From Alphaproteobacteria bacterium (lineage in GTDB: Bacteria > Pseudomonadota > Alphaproteobacteria > MPNO01 > VGEU01): a stretch of DNA of 64,000 nucleotides. The translations under genes were made by a program, and so were the position numbers. Location of the stretch: assembly GCA_016869145.1 (NCBI GenBank), contig VGEU01000003.1, forward strand, positions 1 through 64,000, written 5' to 3'. Of the stretch, positions 40,871 to 55,014 are shown piece after piece (the first letter of the stretch is position 1; every line of letters begins with the position of its first letter). The notes under the pieces were generated by a model. That model made no database searches, was not told the DNA's origin, and worked only from the letters and a program-made list of their open reading frames with translations.

Positions 40871-42965
40871 GCTCCTGCTCGAGCTCTTCTCCGAGGAGAT
40901 TCCGGCCGGCATGCAGGCGCGCGCGGCCGAGGACCTGGAGCGCGTCGTCGTCGAGCGGCTGAAGGCCGCCCAGCTCGCGCCCGAGACCGCGCGCAGCTTC
41001 GTCACGCCGCGCCGGCTTGCGCTGGTCGCGACCGGGCTTCCGGTCCAGCAGGCCGATGTCACCGAGGACCGTCGCGGCCCCCGTGTCGGTGCGCCCGACA
41101 ACGCGATCCAGGGCTTCCTCAAGGCGAACGGCCTCGCCTCGCTCGACCAGTGCGAGAAGCGCGACACCGGCAAAGGCGAGTTCTGGTTCGCGATCGTCCG
41201 CCGCAGCGGACAGCCGACCGCAGCGGTCTTATCGGGCCTTCTCGCCGAGGCGATCGCCGCGCTGCCGTGGCAGAAGTCGATGCGCTGGGGCGCCGGCGCG
41301 ATGCGCTGGGTGCGCCCGCTTCAACGCATCCTCTGCCTGTTCGACGGCAACACCGTGCCGATCGCGCTCGCCAACCCGGTACCGGTCGGCGATGCCACCG
41401 CGGGCCACCGCTTCATGGCGCCGGCACCGATTGCGGTCAGCGCGTTCGACGACTACGCGGCGAAGCTCCGCGCCGCCCACGTGGTGCTCGACGCCGAGGA
41501 GCGCAAGCGCCTCATTCTCGAGCGTGCCGGTGCGCTCGCGCGCTCGGCCGGGCTCGCGCTCCGCGACGATCCCGGTCTCGTCGCCGAGGTCGCGGGTCTC
41601 GTCGAATGGCCGGTCGTCCTGATGGGGACGATCGATCCCGCCTTCATGGAGGTGCCGCCCGAGGTGCTGATCACCGCGATGCGCACTCATCAGCGCTACT
41701 TCGCGACCCTCGATAGCGCGGGCCGGCTCGCCAACCGCTTCGTCGTCGTCGCCAACCGCGAGACCGCGGATGGCGGGGCCGCGGTCGTCGCCGGCAACGA
41801 GCGCGTGCTCCGCGCCCGGCTCTCCGACGCGCGCTTTTTCTGGGACCAGGATCGCAAGCGCCCGCTCGAATCGCGCGTGTCGGCGCTCGCCGACATGGTG
41901 TTCCACGCCAAGCTCGGGACGATCGCTGCGAAGGTCGTGCGTCTGCAGGCGCTTGCGGCCGAGCTCGCGCCCCATGTTCCGGGCGCCGACATCGACCAGG
42001 TGCGGAGCGCGGCGACGTTGTGCAAGGCGGACCTCACCGCCGGGATGGTCGGGGAGTTCCCCGAGCTTCAAGGCGTGATGGGACGCTACTACGCGCACCA
42101 CGAGGGCGAGAAGGACGCGGTCGCCGATGCGATCGCCGAGCACTATTCGCCCGCGGGCCCCAACGATCGCTGCCCGACCGCGCCCGTCTCCGTCGCGGTC
42201 GCGCTCGCCGACAAGATCGACAGCCTCGTCGGCTTCTTCGCGATCGGCGAGAAGCCGACCGGCTCGCGCGATCCCTTCGCGCTCAGGCGCGCGGCACTCG
42301 GCATCATCCGGCTGGTCATCGAGAACAGACTGCGGCTGCCGCTCCGCGAGGCGTTCCGGCGCGCCTACTGGGGCTACAACGAGGCCGTCGCGGGGTTTGA
42401 GAAGGGGCTTGAAAAGGGCCATCGGCCGAAGGTGCTCGAGCGCGAGCTCCTCGATTTCTTCGCCGACCGTCTCAAGGTGCATCTGCGCGGGGAGGGCGTC
42501 CGCCACGACCTGATCGGCGCCGTCTTCGCGCTGGGCGATGAGGACGATCTCGTTCGGCTTCTGGCGCGCGTCGAGGCGCTGCGTGCCTTCGTCGCGACCG
42601 ACGACGGGGCCAATCTCCTGATCGCCTATCGTCGCGCCGCCAACATCGTCGCGATCGAGGAAAAGAAGGACGGCGTCCGCCATGATGGTGATCCGTCGGA
42701 GTCCGATCTCGCCGAGGCCGAGGAGCGGGCGCTCTATGCCGCGCTCGGGACGGCGCGCGCGACACGGGACGCGGCGCTCGGGCGCGAGGACTTCGCGGTG
42801 GCGATGACGGCGCTCGCCGGGCTGCGGCGCCCGGTCGATTCCTTCTTCGACAAGGTCCTTGTTAACGCCGAGGTGCCGGACTTACGCCGGAACCGGCTGC
42901 GGCTCCTGTCGCGGATCCGCTCGACGATGAACGGTATGGCGGACTTCTCGCAGATCGAGGGGTGA
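40863..42965 (+). CDS. glyS: Glycine--tRNA ligase beta subunit
   Basis: [30 protein letters not shown]; immediately downstream of glyQ. Confidence 0.97.
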   Translation: MAELLLELFSEEIPAGMQARAAEDLERVVVERLKAAQLAPETARSFVTPRRLALVATGLPVQQADVTEDRRGPRVGAPDNAIQGFLKANGLASLDQCEKRDTGKGEFWFAIVRRSGQPTAAVLSGLLAEAIAALPWQKSMRWGAGAMRWVRPLQRILCLFDGNTVPIALANPVPVGDATAGHRFMAPAPIAVSAFDDYAAKLRAAHVVLDAEERKRLILERAGALARSAGLALRDDPGLVAEVAGLVEWPVVLMGTIDPAFMEVPPEVLITAMRTHQRYFATLDSAGRLANRFVVVANRETADGGAAVVAGNERVLRARLSDARFFWDQDRKRPLESRVSALADMVFHAKLGTIAAKVVRLQALAAELAPHVPGADIDQVRSAATLCKADLTAGMVGEFPELQGVMGRYYAHHEGEKDAVADAIAEHYSPAGPNDRCPTAPVSVAVALADKIDSLVGFFAIGEKPTGSRDPFALRRAALGIIRLVIENRLRLPLREAFRRAYWGYNEAVAGFEKGLEKGHRPKVLERELLDFFADRLKVHLRGEGVRHDLIGAVFALGDEDDLVRLLARVEALRAFVATDDGANLLIAYRRAANIVAIEEKKDGVRHDGDPSESDLAEAEERALYAALGTARATRDAALGREDFAVAMTALAGLRRPVDSFFDKVLVNAEVPDLRRNRLRLLSRIRSTMNGMADFSQIEG

Positions 42966-42967
42966 GC

Positions 42968-45667
<2,700 letters not shown>

Positions 45668-45740
45668 CGCCGCTCGACGACGCGGAGCCTTCGTGCAACG
45701 CTGCGGGTCGCGCATTGCCGCCCGCGGCGACCAGGTCCCC

Positions 45741-46847
45741 ATGAAGCTCGCTTTTTTCACGATGCCGCTCCATCCGCCCGAGCGCGATTTCGCGGAGACC
45801 CTGAAGGAGGATCGAGAGGCCTTTCTTCTCGCCGACCGGCTCGGCTTCGCCGAGGGGTTCATGGGCGAGCATGCGACCGATCGCGCCGAAACGGTCACCT
45901 CCTGCGTCGCCTTTCTCGCCTCGATCGCCTACGCGACGAAGACCATGGTGCTCGGCACCGGGACGGTGAACCTGACGCTCGCCCATCCGGCGGTCGTCGC
46001 GGGCCAGGTCGCGATGCTCGACAACATGCTCGAGGGACGGTTCCTGTTCGGCATCAGCCCGGGCGCCCTCCAGTCGGACTTCGAGGCGCTCGGCGTCCTC
46101 GACAAGAACCGCGGCGAGATGTTCCTGGAGGCGATCGACCACATCCTTGCGCTGTGGACGACAGCGCCGCCCTACCGCCGCCGCGGCAAGCACTGGACGA
46201 TCACGACCGAGAGGACGCTGATCGAGGAGATCGGCCAGGGCGTAATGGTGCCGACCTACCAGAAGCCGCACCCGCCGATCGTCATCACCGTCGTGGCGCC
46301 GCAGTCGAAGGGGATCGCGCCGGCGGCGGCGCGCGGCTGGATGCCGATCTCGGCGAACTTCCTGATGCCCGTGGGTGTCGCGACGCACTGGCCGAGCTAT
46401 GTCGAGGGCTGTCGCCAGGGCGGCCGCGTCGCGCGCGTCGAGGACTGGCGGGTCGCCAAGAGCATCTTCGTCGCCGATGACGACCGCGTGGCGCGTCGCT
46501 ACGCGATCGAGGACGCGCGGAGCCCCTATCGGTTCTATCTCGCGCAGCTGATGCGGAAGCTCATCTCGATCGGTCGCTACGAGGTGTTCAAGCACGATCC
46601 CGCGATGCCGAACGAGGCGGTCACCCTCGACGATGTGCTCGAACGGTTGGTCATCGCGGGCTCTGTTGACAACGTCGTCGACCAGATTCTCGCCTTCCGC
46701 GAGACGGTCGGCGATTTCGGGACGCTGGTCTATGCCGGCCACGACTGGGCGGATCCGCATCTCGCCAAGCGCTCGATGGAGTTGATGGCGACCGAAGTGA
46801 TGCCCTGCATCAACAAGGCGATCGGAGCGCGCGTCCGCCTCGGGTGA
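45741..46847 (+). CDS. LLM class flavin-dependent oxidoreductase
   Basis: MKLAFFTMPLHPPERDFAETLKEDREAFLLADRLGFAEGFMGEHATD; TGTVNLTLAHPAVVAGQVAMLDNMLEGRFLFGISPG. Confidence 0.88.
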   Translation: MKLAFFTMPLHPPERDFAETLKEDREAFLLADRLGFAEGFMGEHATDRAETVTSCVAFLASIAYATKTMVLGTGTVNLTLAHPAVVAGQVAMLDNMLEGRFLFGISPGALQSDFEALGVLDKNRGEMFLEAIDHILALWTTAPPYRRRGKHWTITTERTLIEEIGQGVMVPTYQKPHPPIVITVVAPQSKGIAPAAARGWMPISANFLMPVGVATHWPSYVEGCRQGGRVARVEDWRVAKSIFVADDDRVARRYAIEDARSPYRFYLAQLMRKLISIGRYEVFKHDPAMPNEAVTLDDVLERLVIAGSVDNVVDQILAFRETVGDFGTLVYAGHDWADPHLAKRSMELMATEVMPCINKAIGARVRLG

Positions 46848-46958
46848 TCCGCGCGCACCGGGCCGCGACCGTTGGCAAGGCCGCCGCCGCCGTGATCCCG
46901 GTCATGCCGTCGAGCGGGGCCGCTTTCGCGCTGCGGGCTTGGCCCTTATAGTTCGCCC

Positions 46959-48095
46959 ATGGCAGGATTGGCCCGCCCGGAATTAGGTGCGCGGATCGTC
47001 GTCGCGATGTCGGGCGGCGTCGATTCGTCGGTGACGGCCGCGCTCCTCAAGGAGGCCGGCCACGAGGTCATCGGCATAACGCTTCGGCTCCATGACGGCG
47101 CGGAGACGACGGCGCGAACCAAGACCTGTTGCGCCGGTCGCGACGTCTATGACGCGCGATGCGTCGCCGAGGCGCTCGACATCCCGCATTACGTGTTCGA
47201 TTACGCCGATCGCTTTCGCCGCGACGTGATGGAGCCGTTCGCCGACGCCTACGTGGCGGGCGAGACGCCGGTGCCGTGTGTTCTCTGCAACCGGACGGTC
47301 AAGTTCCGCGACCTTCTCGAGGCGGCGCGCGATCTCGGCGCGGCGGCGCTCGCGACCGGGCACTATGTCCGCCGCGTCGCGGGACCGGCCGGGGTGGAAC
47401 TCCACCGCGGCGCCGACCCGGCGCGCGACCAGAGCTATTTCCTGTTCGCGACAACGCGCGCGGAGCTCGACTTCCTTCGCTTTCCCGTCGGCGGGCTCGC
47501 GAAGGACGAGGTCCGCGCGCACGCGCGGCGTTTCGCGTTGCCGGTCGCGGCCAAGCCCGACAGCCAGGACATCTGCTTCGTCCCCGATGGCGACTACGCC
47601 GCGCTCGTCGCCCGGCTGCGGCCGTCGGCGGCGGCGCCGGGCGAGATCGTTCATGTCGACGGCCGCGTGCTCGGCCGCCACGCGGGCATCATCCATTACA
47701 CGGTCGGCCAGCGCCGCGGCCTCGGCATCGCCGCGGACGAGGCTCTCTACGTGGTGCGGCTCGAGCCGGCGGCGCGTCGCGTCGTGGTCGGCCCGCGCGC
47801 CGCGTTGGCGCGGACACGGATCGCGCTCCGCGACGTCAACTGGCTCGGCGTGGCCGATGGCCCGCCGGCGGCGGGCGCCGACGTCGCGGTGCGTATCCGC
47901 TCGACCCAGGCCGCGGTCGAGGCGCGCATCCGGCCGACGCGGGGCGGCGGCGCGATCGCCGAGCTCGCGGTGCCGGAGACCGCGGTCGCGCCCGGCCAGG
48001 CCTGCGTCTTCTATGACGGGGACCGCGTGCTCGGCGGCGGCTGGATTGCGCGGAGCGACACGGCCGCGATTCAGTTTGACCGCGACGGGTCCTAG
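46959..48095 (+). CDS. mnmA: tRNA-specific 2-thiouridylase
   Basis: [72 protein letters not shown]. Confidence 0.96.
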   Translation: MAGLARPELGARIVVAMSGGVDSSVTAALLKEAGHEVIGITLRLHDGAETTARTKTCCAGRDVYDARCVAEALDIPHYVFDYADRFRRDVMEPFADAYVAGETPVPCVLCNRTVKFRDLLEAARDLGAAALATGHYVRRVAGPAGVELHRGADPARDQSYFLFATTRAELDFLRFPVGGLAKDEVRAHARRFALPVAAKPDSQDICFVPDGDYAALVARLRPSAAAPGEIVHVDGRVLGRHAGIIHYTVGQRRGLGIAADEALYVVRLEPAARRVVVGPRAALARTRIALRDVNWLGVADGPPAAGADVAVRIRSTQAAVEARIRPTRGGGAIAELAVPETAVAPGQACVFYDGDRVLGGGWIARSDTAAIQFDRDGS

Positions 48096-48134
48096 GCCCT
48101 ATACGCGGTCTCCGCGCCCGTCGGGGCGCACGGT

Positions 48135-48209
48135 GGCGGGGTAGCTCAGCGGTAGAGCAGGGGAATCATAATCCCTTGGTCGGGGGTTCAAATCCCTCCC
48201 CCGCTACCA
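48135..48209 (+). tRNA. tRNA-Met(CAT) (could be tRNA-Ile2 if lysidine-modified)
   Basis: GGCGGGG...CCCCGCTACCA, anticodon loop ATCATAA, T-arm GGTTCAAATCC, encoded CCA. Confidence 0.92.
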
Positions 48210-48273
48210 ACGTTACAGCACCGGCGCGCGTCCTTTGGCCGAAGCGTCCCTTTATCGGCGCGCATCGCAGGGT

Positions 48274-49122
48274 TCAGTTGCTCGAAGGCCGCCAGCTCTG
48301 GAAATAGCCTTCGACACGCTGCAGGACCGCGGAGATGCCAATCCCGGCGCCGGCGACGATCACGACGCAGGCGAATAGCAGGTCGGTCTTGAACATCATG
48401 CCGGCCTGGCCGACGAGATAGCCGATGCCCTTGCTGCCGGCGAAGAACTCGCCGACGACGACGCCGATCAGACCATGCGCGAGCCCTTGGCGCAGACCGA
48501 CGATGATGAACGGAACCGTCGAGGGCAGCACGACGGTGCGGAACAAGTCCCACTGCGTCGCGCGGAACGATCGCGCGGCGCCGAGCAGCTCATCGTCGGT
48601 CGTGCGCACGCCGGCCATCGCGTTGAGCAGGATCGGAAAGAACGCCGACAGGAATACGATGAAGGCCTTCGAGGCGAAGCCGAGACCGAACCAGATCACG
48701 ATCAGCGGCACGAACACGATGCGCGGCGTCGAGTAGAGGCCGTTGATGAACGGATCCAGTATCAGGCGCGGCAGGCGATACCAGCCGAGAACGATGCCGA
48801 GAGGAATCGCGACGAGCGCGGCGATGCTGAACCCTGTTGCGAAGTTTTGGGCAGAGAAGGCGAGGTGCTCGAGGATGTCGCCCGAGCCGAACAGGCCGTC
48901 CCAGAGCCGCGCGAAGATCGCAGAAGGGCCGCTGAAGAAGAGGGGATCGATCCGGCCCGCGGACCATGCGGCCTGCCAGATCGCCAGCACGAAGACGACC
49001 GACAAGCTGCCGACAATCGCGCCTTCGTTGCGCTGGTAGAAGCTCTCGGTCGGCCGCACGGGCTCCGCGCCCGCTGCGCCCGCGTCTGCCGGAATGACGG
49101 AGACCTGACCATCGGCGTTCAT
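48274..49122 (-). CDS. ABC transporter permease (SsuC/TauC-like)
   Basis: [82 protein letters not shown]. Confidence 0.9.
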   Translation of the reverse strand: MNADGQVSVIPADAGAAGAEPVRPTESFYQRNEGAIVGSLSVVFVLAIWQAAWSAGRIDPLFFSGPSAIFARLWDGLFGSGDILEHLAFSAQNFATGFSIAALVAIPLGIVLGWYRLPRLILDPFINGLYSTPRIVFVPLIVIWFGLGFASKAFIVFLSAFFPILLNAMAGVRTTDDELLGAARSFRATQWDLFRTVVLPSTVPFIIVGLRQGLAHGLIGVVVGEFFAGSKGIGYLVGQAGMMFKTDLLFACVVIVAGAGIGISAVLQRVEGYFQSWRPSSN

Positions 49123-49952
49123 GCGCGAGCCTCTCCGGTTGTGGCTTCGGCGGTGCGCACCAGGCCGGCGCGCGTACCCTCCTCCTCGATCAAGGCCCAG
49201 ATGCCATCGACCAGGGTGAGGAAGTCCGGCCGGCGCTTCAGCGCCAGCGTTCGAGGCCGCTCGAACGGCACCGCGAACTCCTGCTTCAGTCGTCCCGGGC
49301 GCGTGCCGAACACGATCACGCGGTCGGAGAGGAACGCGGCTTCGTCGATCTGGTGGGTGACGAAAAGCACGGTCTTGCCCGCGTGCGACCAGATGCGCAG
49401 CAACTCGGCCTGCATGAACTCGCGCGTCTGAGCATCGAGAGCGGCGAACGGCTCGTCCATCAGCAGAATCTCCGGATCGGTGGCGAGAGCGCGCGCGAGG
49501 TTGACGCGCTGCTGCATGCCGCCCGACAGCTCGGCCGGATAGTGCCGCTCGAACCCCGCGAGCCCGACCAACCTGATGTGATGCGCCGCCCGATCCTCGA
49601 TCTCGGACTTGTCGAACTTGCGCTGCAGTTCCATCCCGTAGGTGACGTTCGCGAGCGTCGTGCGCCAAGGCAAGAGACGCGGTTGCTGGAACACCGTCGC
49701 ACGATCGCGTCCCGGACCGTCGATCTGCTTGCCGGCGATCTCGATGCGTCCGGCGTCGGGTGCAAGAAGTCCGGTCGCGATATTGAGGAACGTTGTCTTG
49801 CCGCAGCCCGACGGCCCGACGATGCAGACGAACTCGCCCTCCGCGATCGACAGCGTGACATTCGTCAGCGCGGGGATCGGGTCCGGCTCCCCCTTCATCC
49901 AGAAATATTTGGAGATGCCTGTGGCGACGAGCTTGTTGGGGCGGGAACCCAT
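49119..49952 (-). CDS. ABC transporter ATP-binding protein (SsuB/TauB-like)
   Basis: [61 protein letters not shown]. Confidence 0.93.
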   Translation of the reverse strand: MGSRPNKLVATGISKYFWMKGEPDPIPALTNVTLSIAEGEFVCIVGPSGCGKTTFLNIATGLLAPDAGRIEIAGKQIDGPGRDRATVFQQPRLLPWRTTLANVTYGMELQRKFDKSEIEDRAAHHIRLVGLAGFERHYPAELSGGMQQRVNLARALATDPEILLMDEPFAALDAQTREFMQAELLRIWSHAGKTVLFVTHQIDEAAFLSDRVIVFGTRPGRLKQEFAVPFERPRTLALKRRPDFLTLVDGIWALIEEEGTRAGLVRTAEATTGEARA

Positions 49953-50033
49953 CGGTTTGCCTCTTTGGCTCAGTTCCTGGCAGCGTTCCGAGCGGAACAG
50001 CACCTATCGCCAGGACACCGATCGGGCCGACAC

Positions 50034-51059
50034 CTAGCGGAAGGACTCGGCGCGCTTCGCAGCGATCTCTTGCTTGATCCCCGGGCCGAACACCTGCTCG
50101 AAGAAGCCCTGGTCGGCGAGCCGGTCGATCATGCTCTGATCGATCGCGCGCCGGAAATCGAAGGTCTCAAGCTCCGGCGTCTCCGCCTTGCCGCGTTGGA
50201 CAATCCCAGACAAAGCGGTCTTCGGCACATACGGCACCCGTTCGAAGACCTGTGCCTTGATCGTTTCGTCATAGAGGCGCTCGAGTGTCTTGTCGTCGGT
50301 CTTCAGTTGCTTCTTCAGCACGCCCAGCACGAACGGCTTGTCGTCGTAGATGCGCTTGACCGCCTCGATATGCGATTTCAGGAACGCCTCGACGAGTTGC
50401 GGTGTCTCGTTCAACACCCGGCGGCGGAACATGTAGCTGGTCGCGATCGGGATCTGACGGTAGTCCTGCAGTTTGGCGAGTACGTTGAAGCCTTCCTCCT
50501 CGAGGAGGTAGTAGTCCGGCGAGGTCAGCATGGCCGCGTCCGCGAGACCGTTGCGCAGCGACAGCGCCCGTTGCGGGGGTGCACCGGCCGCAATCCACTG
50601 CATGCCTTTCGTATCGACCTTCAAGGCTTCGAGCACGCCGAGCGCGTAGAAGTAGGGTGGATCTCCGATACGGCCGACAGCGATGCGTTTCCGCTCGAGC
50701 GATTTGGCATCCGTGATGGCCTTGGTGCTGATCAGTGCGAACTGGCCGACGAGGAGGGGGCTCCCGATGATGACCACCTGATCGCCCCGAATCGCGGCGA
50801 GCATCGCGGTGTCAAGGCCGAGATTGTGCGTCAGCGCCTCGCCCGAGATCACCGCCGCGGGACCTGCGGGATGCAGTGCGAAATCGACCGTCGCCGTGAG
50901 GCCGTTCTTCTCGAAGAGTCCGGCTTCCTTGGCGATCCAGAGCGGCCAGGTCGTGCTCGACGGCGCGGGATAGACGATCTTCACGCTCGTCATTCTGGAT
51001 TGGGCGATGGCGGCATTCGGCCAAGCGACCAGCGTGGAAAGCAGCGCTGCTGTCATCAT
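50034..51059 (-). CDS. ABC transporter substrate-binding protein (NMT1/SsuA-like)
   Basis: Signal peptide; KIVYPAPSSTTWPLWIAKEAGLFEKNGLTATVDFA. Confidence 0.85.
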   Translation of the reverse strand: MMTAALLSTLVAWPNAAIAQSRMTSVKIVYPAPSSTTWPLWIAKEAGLFEKNGLTATVDFALHPAGPAAVISGEALTHNLGLDTAMLAAIRGDQVVIIGSPLLVGQFALISTKAITDAKSLERKRIAVGRIGDPPYFYALGVLEALKVDTKGMQWIAAGAPPQRALSLRNGLADAAMLTSPDYYLLEEEGFNVLAKLQDYRQIPIATSYMFRRRVLNETPQLVEAFLKSHIEAVKRIYDDKPFVLGVLKKQLKTDDKTLERLYDETIKAQVFERVPYVPKTALSGIVQRGKAETPELETFDFRRAIDQSMIDRLADQGFFEQVFGPGIKQEIAAKRAESFR

Positions 51060-51191
51060 GCACGAGACGCGCAACACTGGATCCTCCTGTTCGCTTCTTT
51101 GGATCGCTCCATCATCGCCGGTTGCCGGCGCTACGGACAACAGTGCCGGCATTGCCTTGACACTGATCTAACACGCAAACAGCACGCATAC

Positions 51192-51202
51192 AATATGATA
51201 TT
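51192..51202. promoter_or_regulatory. AT-rich palindrome AATATGATATT in the divergent intergenic region (candidate operator)
   Basis: Perfect inverted repeat AATAT-G-ATATT within a locally AT-rich stretch (gcatacaatatgatattaagtttga) between the ABC importer and the catabolic operon. Confidence 0.3.
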
Positions 51203-51249
51203 AAGTTTGACCAGAAGTTTCCGACAGGATGCACGGGGAGCGCTGCGCC

Positions 51250-52266
51250 ATGAAGATCATCGACTGCCACGCACATGTGAGTGCGCCAGCCGAGTTGTGG
51301 GCTTTCAAGGCTTCGCTCGTCTCGCATCGCGGCGCGCACGGGAGGGGAGGGCTCAAGTTCTCCGACGAAGAGATCCGCGCCGCTGTCGAGAAGAAGCGCT
51401 TCGAGGGCGGCGACAAGAGCCACATGGCCTTTCTCGACGAGGTCGGCACGCACGTGCAGTGCGTCTCGCCACGCCCGTTTCAGATGATGCATTCTGAGAA
51501 GCCGGCGAAAATCGTGCAGTGGCTCCACGAGGAGGTCAACAACGTCATCCACCGCCAGACGCTGCTCTACCCCGATCGCTTTGTCGGCATCGCCGGCCTG
51601 CCGCAACCGGCTGGCGAGCCGCTGGGGATGGCGATCGCGGAACTCGAGCGGTGCGTGAAGCTCGGCTTCAAGGGCTGCCTACTCAATCCCGACCCTTACG
51701 AGAACTCCGGCATCAAAGCGCCGGCGATGGGTGAGCGCTACTGGTATCCGCTCTACGAGAAGCTCTGTGAGCTCGATGTGCCCGCACACATCCACGCGAC
51801 CGGCTCGCACTGCCCGGAGCGCGAACCCTATACGCTCCACTTCATCAACGAGGAGACGACCGCAACCTATGGCCTGGTCAGCTCGGATGTGTTTAAGGAC
51901 TTCCCGACGCTCAAGATCGTGATGAGCCACGGCGGCGGTGCGATCCCGTTCCAGCTCGGCCGGTTCCAGGCAAGCTCGGCGCGCAAGCCCGGCGGCCAGC
52001 TGTTCGCCGATGCCATGCGGAACCTCTACTACGACACGGTGCTCTACACTGAGGAGGCGCTGCGCCTGCTCGTGAAGGTCGTCGGTGCCGATCGCTGCCT
52101 GTTCGGTGCGGAGTGTCCAGGCGTCGGCTCGGCGCGCAACCCGGAAACGGGCCGGACCTACGACGACATCATGCCGCTCATCCGCGACGCCTCTTGGCTG
52201 AGTGCCGAGGACAAGGCCGGCATTCTCGCCGACAACGCGCGCAAAGTGTTCAAGCTCACGCAGTAG
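51250..52266 (+). CDS. Amidohydrolase family protein, LigJ/4-oxalomesaconate hydratase-like
   Basis: MKIIDCHAHVSAPAELW..., DVPAHIHATG, LKIVMSHGGGAIPFQLGRFQA, DRCLFGAECPGVGS. Confidence 0.75.
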   Translation: MKIIDCHAHVSAPAELWAFKASLVSHRGAHGRGGLKFSDEEIRAAVEKKRFEGGDKSHMAFLDEVGTHVQCVSPRPFQMMHSEKPAKIVQWLHEEVNNVIHRQTLLYPDRFVGIAGLPQPAGEPLGMAIAELERCVKLGFKGCLLNPDPYENSGIKAPAMGERYWYPLYEKLCELDVPAHIHATGSHCPEREPYTLHFINEETTATYGLVSSDVFKDFPTLKIVMSHGGGAIPFQLGRFQASSARKPGGQLFADAMRNLYYDTVLYTEEALRLLVKVVGADRCLFGAECPGVGSARNPETGRTYDDIMPLIRDASWLSAEDKAGILADNARKVFKLTQ

Positions 52267-52283
52267 ACGGGAAGAACACGACG

Positions 52284-53297
52284 ATGGCGAGGATCGTCCT
52301 GGCGATGGCCACCACGCACGGCCCGCAACTCCATACCACAGTGGAGCAGTGGGCGTTGCGTGTGAAGGCGGATCAGGCGCGCAAGCATCCCTATCGCCGG
52401 GAGATGCGGAGCTTCGATGAGCTGGTGGCCATGCGGAGCGGCGAAGGGCTCGAGGCGAAGTCGAGCCCGACAGGGATGGCCGAATCCCACCGTCGCTGCC
52501 AGGCCGGCATGCGGGTGCTCGCCGCCAAATGGGACGAGATCAAGCCCGATATCGCGGTCGTGCTCGGCAACGACCAGAACGAGATGTTCGAGACCGAGGA
52601 GCTGAACCCGGCGTTCTTCGTCTTTTGCGGCGAGAAGATCCCGAACTATCTCCAGTCCGATGCGCGACGCAAAGAGCTGCCGCCGGGTGTTGCGGAAGCC
52701 GAGCATGGCCACGCGACCGAGACCTATACCGAATACGATGGCGTGCCCGATCTCGCCCGGCACATCGTGGACACGTTGATCGCGCGTGATTTCGATGTCG
52801 CGGTCTCGTCGAGATGGCCGCGCAACGCCCGGAACGGGGCCGGCCACGCGTTCGGGCACATCTACCGCCAGGTCATGCGCGATAAAGTCGTGCCGAACGT
52901 GCCTATTCTGCAGAACACGTTCTTCCCGCCGAACCAGCCGTCGGCGCAGCGCGCCTATGACTTCGGGCGTGCGGTCAAGCAGGCGATCGACAGCTGGGCC
53001 GACGACAAGACGGTCGCCGTATTCGGCTCGGGCGGCATGAGCCACTTCGTCATCGACGAACAGTTCGACCGCGCGTTCGTCGATGCGCTGGCCCGGAAGG
53101 ACAAGGACTACCTCGCCTCGATCCCGCTTTCCGATCTGCAGTCGGGCACATCGGAGCTCAAATCCTGGATCACGCTGGCGGGCGTACTGAAAGATGTCGA
53201 CTGCACGATGCACGAGATCGACTACGTGCCCTGCTACCGTTCGGTCGCGGGCACAGGAACGGCCAACGGCTTCTATTGGTGGGAGATGACGCGATGA
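52284..53297 (+). CDS. Class III extradiol dioxygenase, LigB-like
   Basis: LAMATTHGPQLHTTVEQWA, DIAVVLGNDQNEMFETEELNPAFFVFCGE, NVPILQNTFFPPNQPSAQRAYDFGRAVKQAI, AVFGSGGMSHFVIDE. Confidence 0.82.
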   Translation: MARIVLAMATTHGPQLHTTVEQWALRVKADQARKHPYRREMRSFDELVAMRSGEGLEAKSSPTGMAESHRRCQAGMRVLAAKWDEIKPDIAVVLGNDQNEMFETEELNPAFFVFCGEKIPNYLQSDARRKELPPGVAEAEHGHATETYTEYDGVPDLARHIVDTLIARDFDVAVSSRWPRNARNGAGHAFGHIYRQVMRDKVVPNVPILQNTFFPPNQPSAQRAYDFGRAVKQAIDSWADDKTVAVFGSGGMSHFVIDEQFDRAFVDALARKDKDYLASIPLSDLQSGTSELKSWITLAGVLKDVDCTMHEIDYVPCYRSVAGTGTANGFYWWEMTR

Positions 53298-53959
53298 GGG
53301 GACCTCCGGCAGATCTCGTCGCGCGCTTGCGCAAGCTGGATTGTTGTGCGGTCTCCGACGCTCTCGATCAGTTGAAGCTCGGCGGCGTCGTGACGGGGCT
53401 GTTCACCCAGGGTTCTGGGACAGGCCGCATCTCCGGCCGCGTGATCACCGTCAAGCTCGGCGTCGGCCAGCCGAAGGATGCACCCCCCAAGCATCTCTGC
53501 ACAACCGCGGTCGAGATCGGTGGTCCCGACGACGTCATCGTCATCGAGCAGCGTTCCGGCGTGGAAGCGGGTAGCTGGGGCGGCCTCCTCTCCCTCGGCG
53601 CGAAGACAAAGGGTATTGCCGGCGTCGTAGCCCATGGCCCCGTGCGCGATATCGATCAGGCGATCGAGATGGGATTTCCGATTTTCGCGAGCGGCTACAC
53701 CTCGCGCACGGCGCGCGGCCGGATCGTCGAGATCGGGACCAACGTCGCGATCGCGATCGACGATGTCGCGGTCTCCCCGGCGGACTACGTGGTCGCCGAT
53801 CGGAGTGCGGTGATCTTCATTGCGGCGGCGAACATCAGGGAGGTGCTCGAGACGGCCGAGCGGATCACCGCCAAGGAGGATGCCATGGCCAAAGCGATTC
53901 TGGCCGGTACGCCGATCGGAACGGTGATGGGCGCAAGCTATGAGCACATGTTGAAGTAG
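53294..53959 (+). CDS. RraA/LigK-like aldolase (4-carboxy-4-hydroxy-2-oxoadipate aldolase-like)
   Basis: LDCCAVSDALDQLKLGGVVTGL, GGLLSLGAKTKGIAGVVAHGPVRDIDQAIEMGFPIFASGYTSRTARGR, DYVVADRSAVIFI; ATGA overlap with the upstream gene. Confidence 0.82.
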   Translation: MRGPPADLVARLRKLDCCAVSDALDQLKLGGVVTGLFTQGSGTGRISGRVITVKLGVGQPKDAPPKHLCTTAVEIGGPDDVIVIEQRSGVEAGSWGGLLSLGAKTKGIAGVVAHGPVRDIDQAIEMGFPIFASGYTSRTARGRIVEIGTNVAIAIDDVAVSPADYVVADRSAVIFIAAANIREVLETAERITAKEDAMAKAILAGTPIGTVMGASYEHMLK

Positions 53960-54007
53960 GCGCCCTCCTCGTCCGCATCAACCTTTCAGAGCCCAACTGT
54001 CGACCAC

Positions 54008-54892
54008 ATGGCAAGAACCAAAGAACTCGACCCAGCGTCCCGCGTCACCAGACGATCGAAGGCGGCTCCCGCGTCCCGTGCCATTGCGCAACCAGTCGGG
54101 TGGCGGAGCGCGCGTAGCGAGCCGGCGGGATCGAGGATCGAACGCCAGATCAAGACCGCAATTCTGACCGGGCAGTGCCGCGCGGGAGACTTTCTGGGAT
54201 CGGAGAACGAGCTTGCCGCCAGCATGGGCGTGAGCCGACTTCCTGTTCGTGAGGCGGTCAGCCGGCTGCAGGCGCTCGGGCTCGTCGAAGTCAAGACAGG
54301 CGCGGGCGGCGGCGTACGGGTCGCCACGGGAAAGCCCGATTACATCGCCGAGCTTCTGGCGATACAGCTCGTACTCGATCGCCTCGACGCAGAGGAGGTC
54401 CTGGTCGCCCAGCGGATCGTCGAGGTCGCCGCCGTCGGCATGGCCGCCCGGAATGCGACCGCCGAAGCGCTGGCGCTGATGCGCGGCGCACTGGATGAGG
54501 TCGAGCGCCTTGTCGAGCAACCCGAATTGTTCACGGCTGCCTCCATGGCCTTTCATGCGGCGATCGGCGGCGCCTCGCAGAACCGGTTCCTGTCGATCAT
54601 GATGCAGGCCATCGCGATCACGCTCGAGCAGGTCAATGCGCCGGATACGACCGTCGAAGTCGCGCGCATGGTGGCGGGGCGCCACCGCAAACTCTTGCAC
54701 GCCATTGAGGCCCGCGATGAGGCGGCGAGCGTCGCGCTGATCGCGCATCATCTTGAGCGCGTCCATCGCCATGTCCTGGCGCGCCTCGGAGGAAATGCGG
54801 CCTCGACGCACGATCCACGTCGCTCCGATAAGGCAAAGACTCCCGTCGTGGTGAGGCGGGAGAACGGACGAATGCGGAGAACCGACACGTAA
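54008..54892 (+). CDS. GntR family transcriptional regulator (FCD type)
   Basis: RIERQIKTAILTGQCRAGDFLGSENELAASMGVSRLPVREAVSRLQALGLVEVKTGAGGGVRV; helical ligand domain with AFHAAIGGASQN. Confidence 0.9.
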   Translation: MARTKELDPASRVTRRSKAAPASRAIAQPVGWRSARSEPAGSRIERQIKTAILTGQCRAGDFLGSENELAASMGVSRLPVREAVSRLQALGLVEVKTGAGGGVRVATGKPDYIAELLAIQLVLDRLDAEEVLVAQRIVEVAAVGMAARNATAEALALMRGALDEVERLVEQPELFTAASMAFHAAIGGASQNRFLSIMMQAIAITLEQVNAPDTTVEVARMVAGRHRKLLHAIEARDEAASVALIAHHLERVHRHVLARLGGNAASTHDPRRSDKAKTPVVVRRENGRMRRTDT

Positions 54893-55014
54893 GGAAGGTT
54901 CGGCCGATCCTGAAGGACCTACGCGTCGCCAAGGCGACTGCCGGTGTGCGATGACTAAGAGCGCCGGCAGCGCCGTTGAGCGATGCGCGCGCGTGAGAAT
55001 GGAGACCCGATTTC

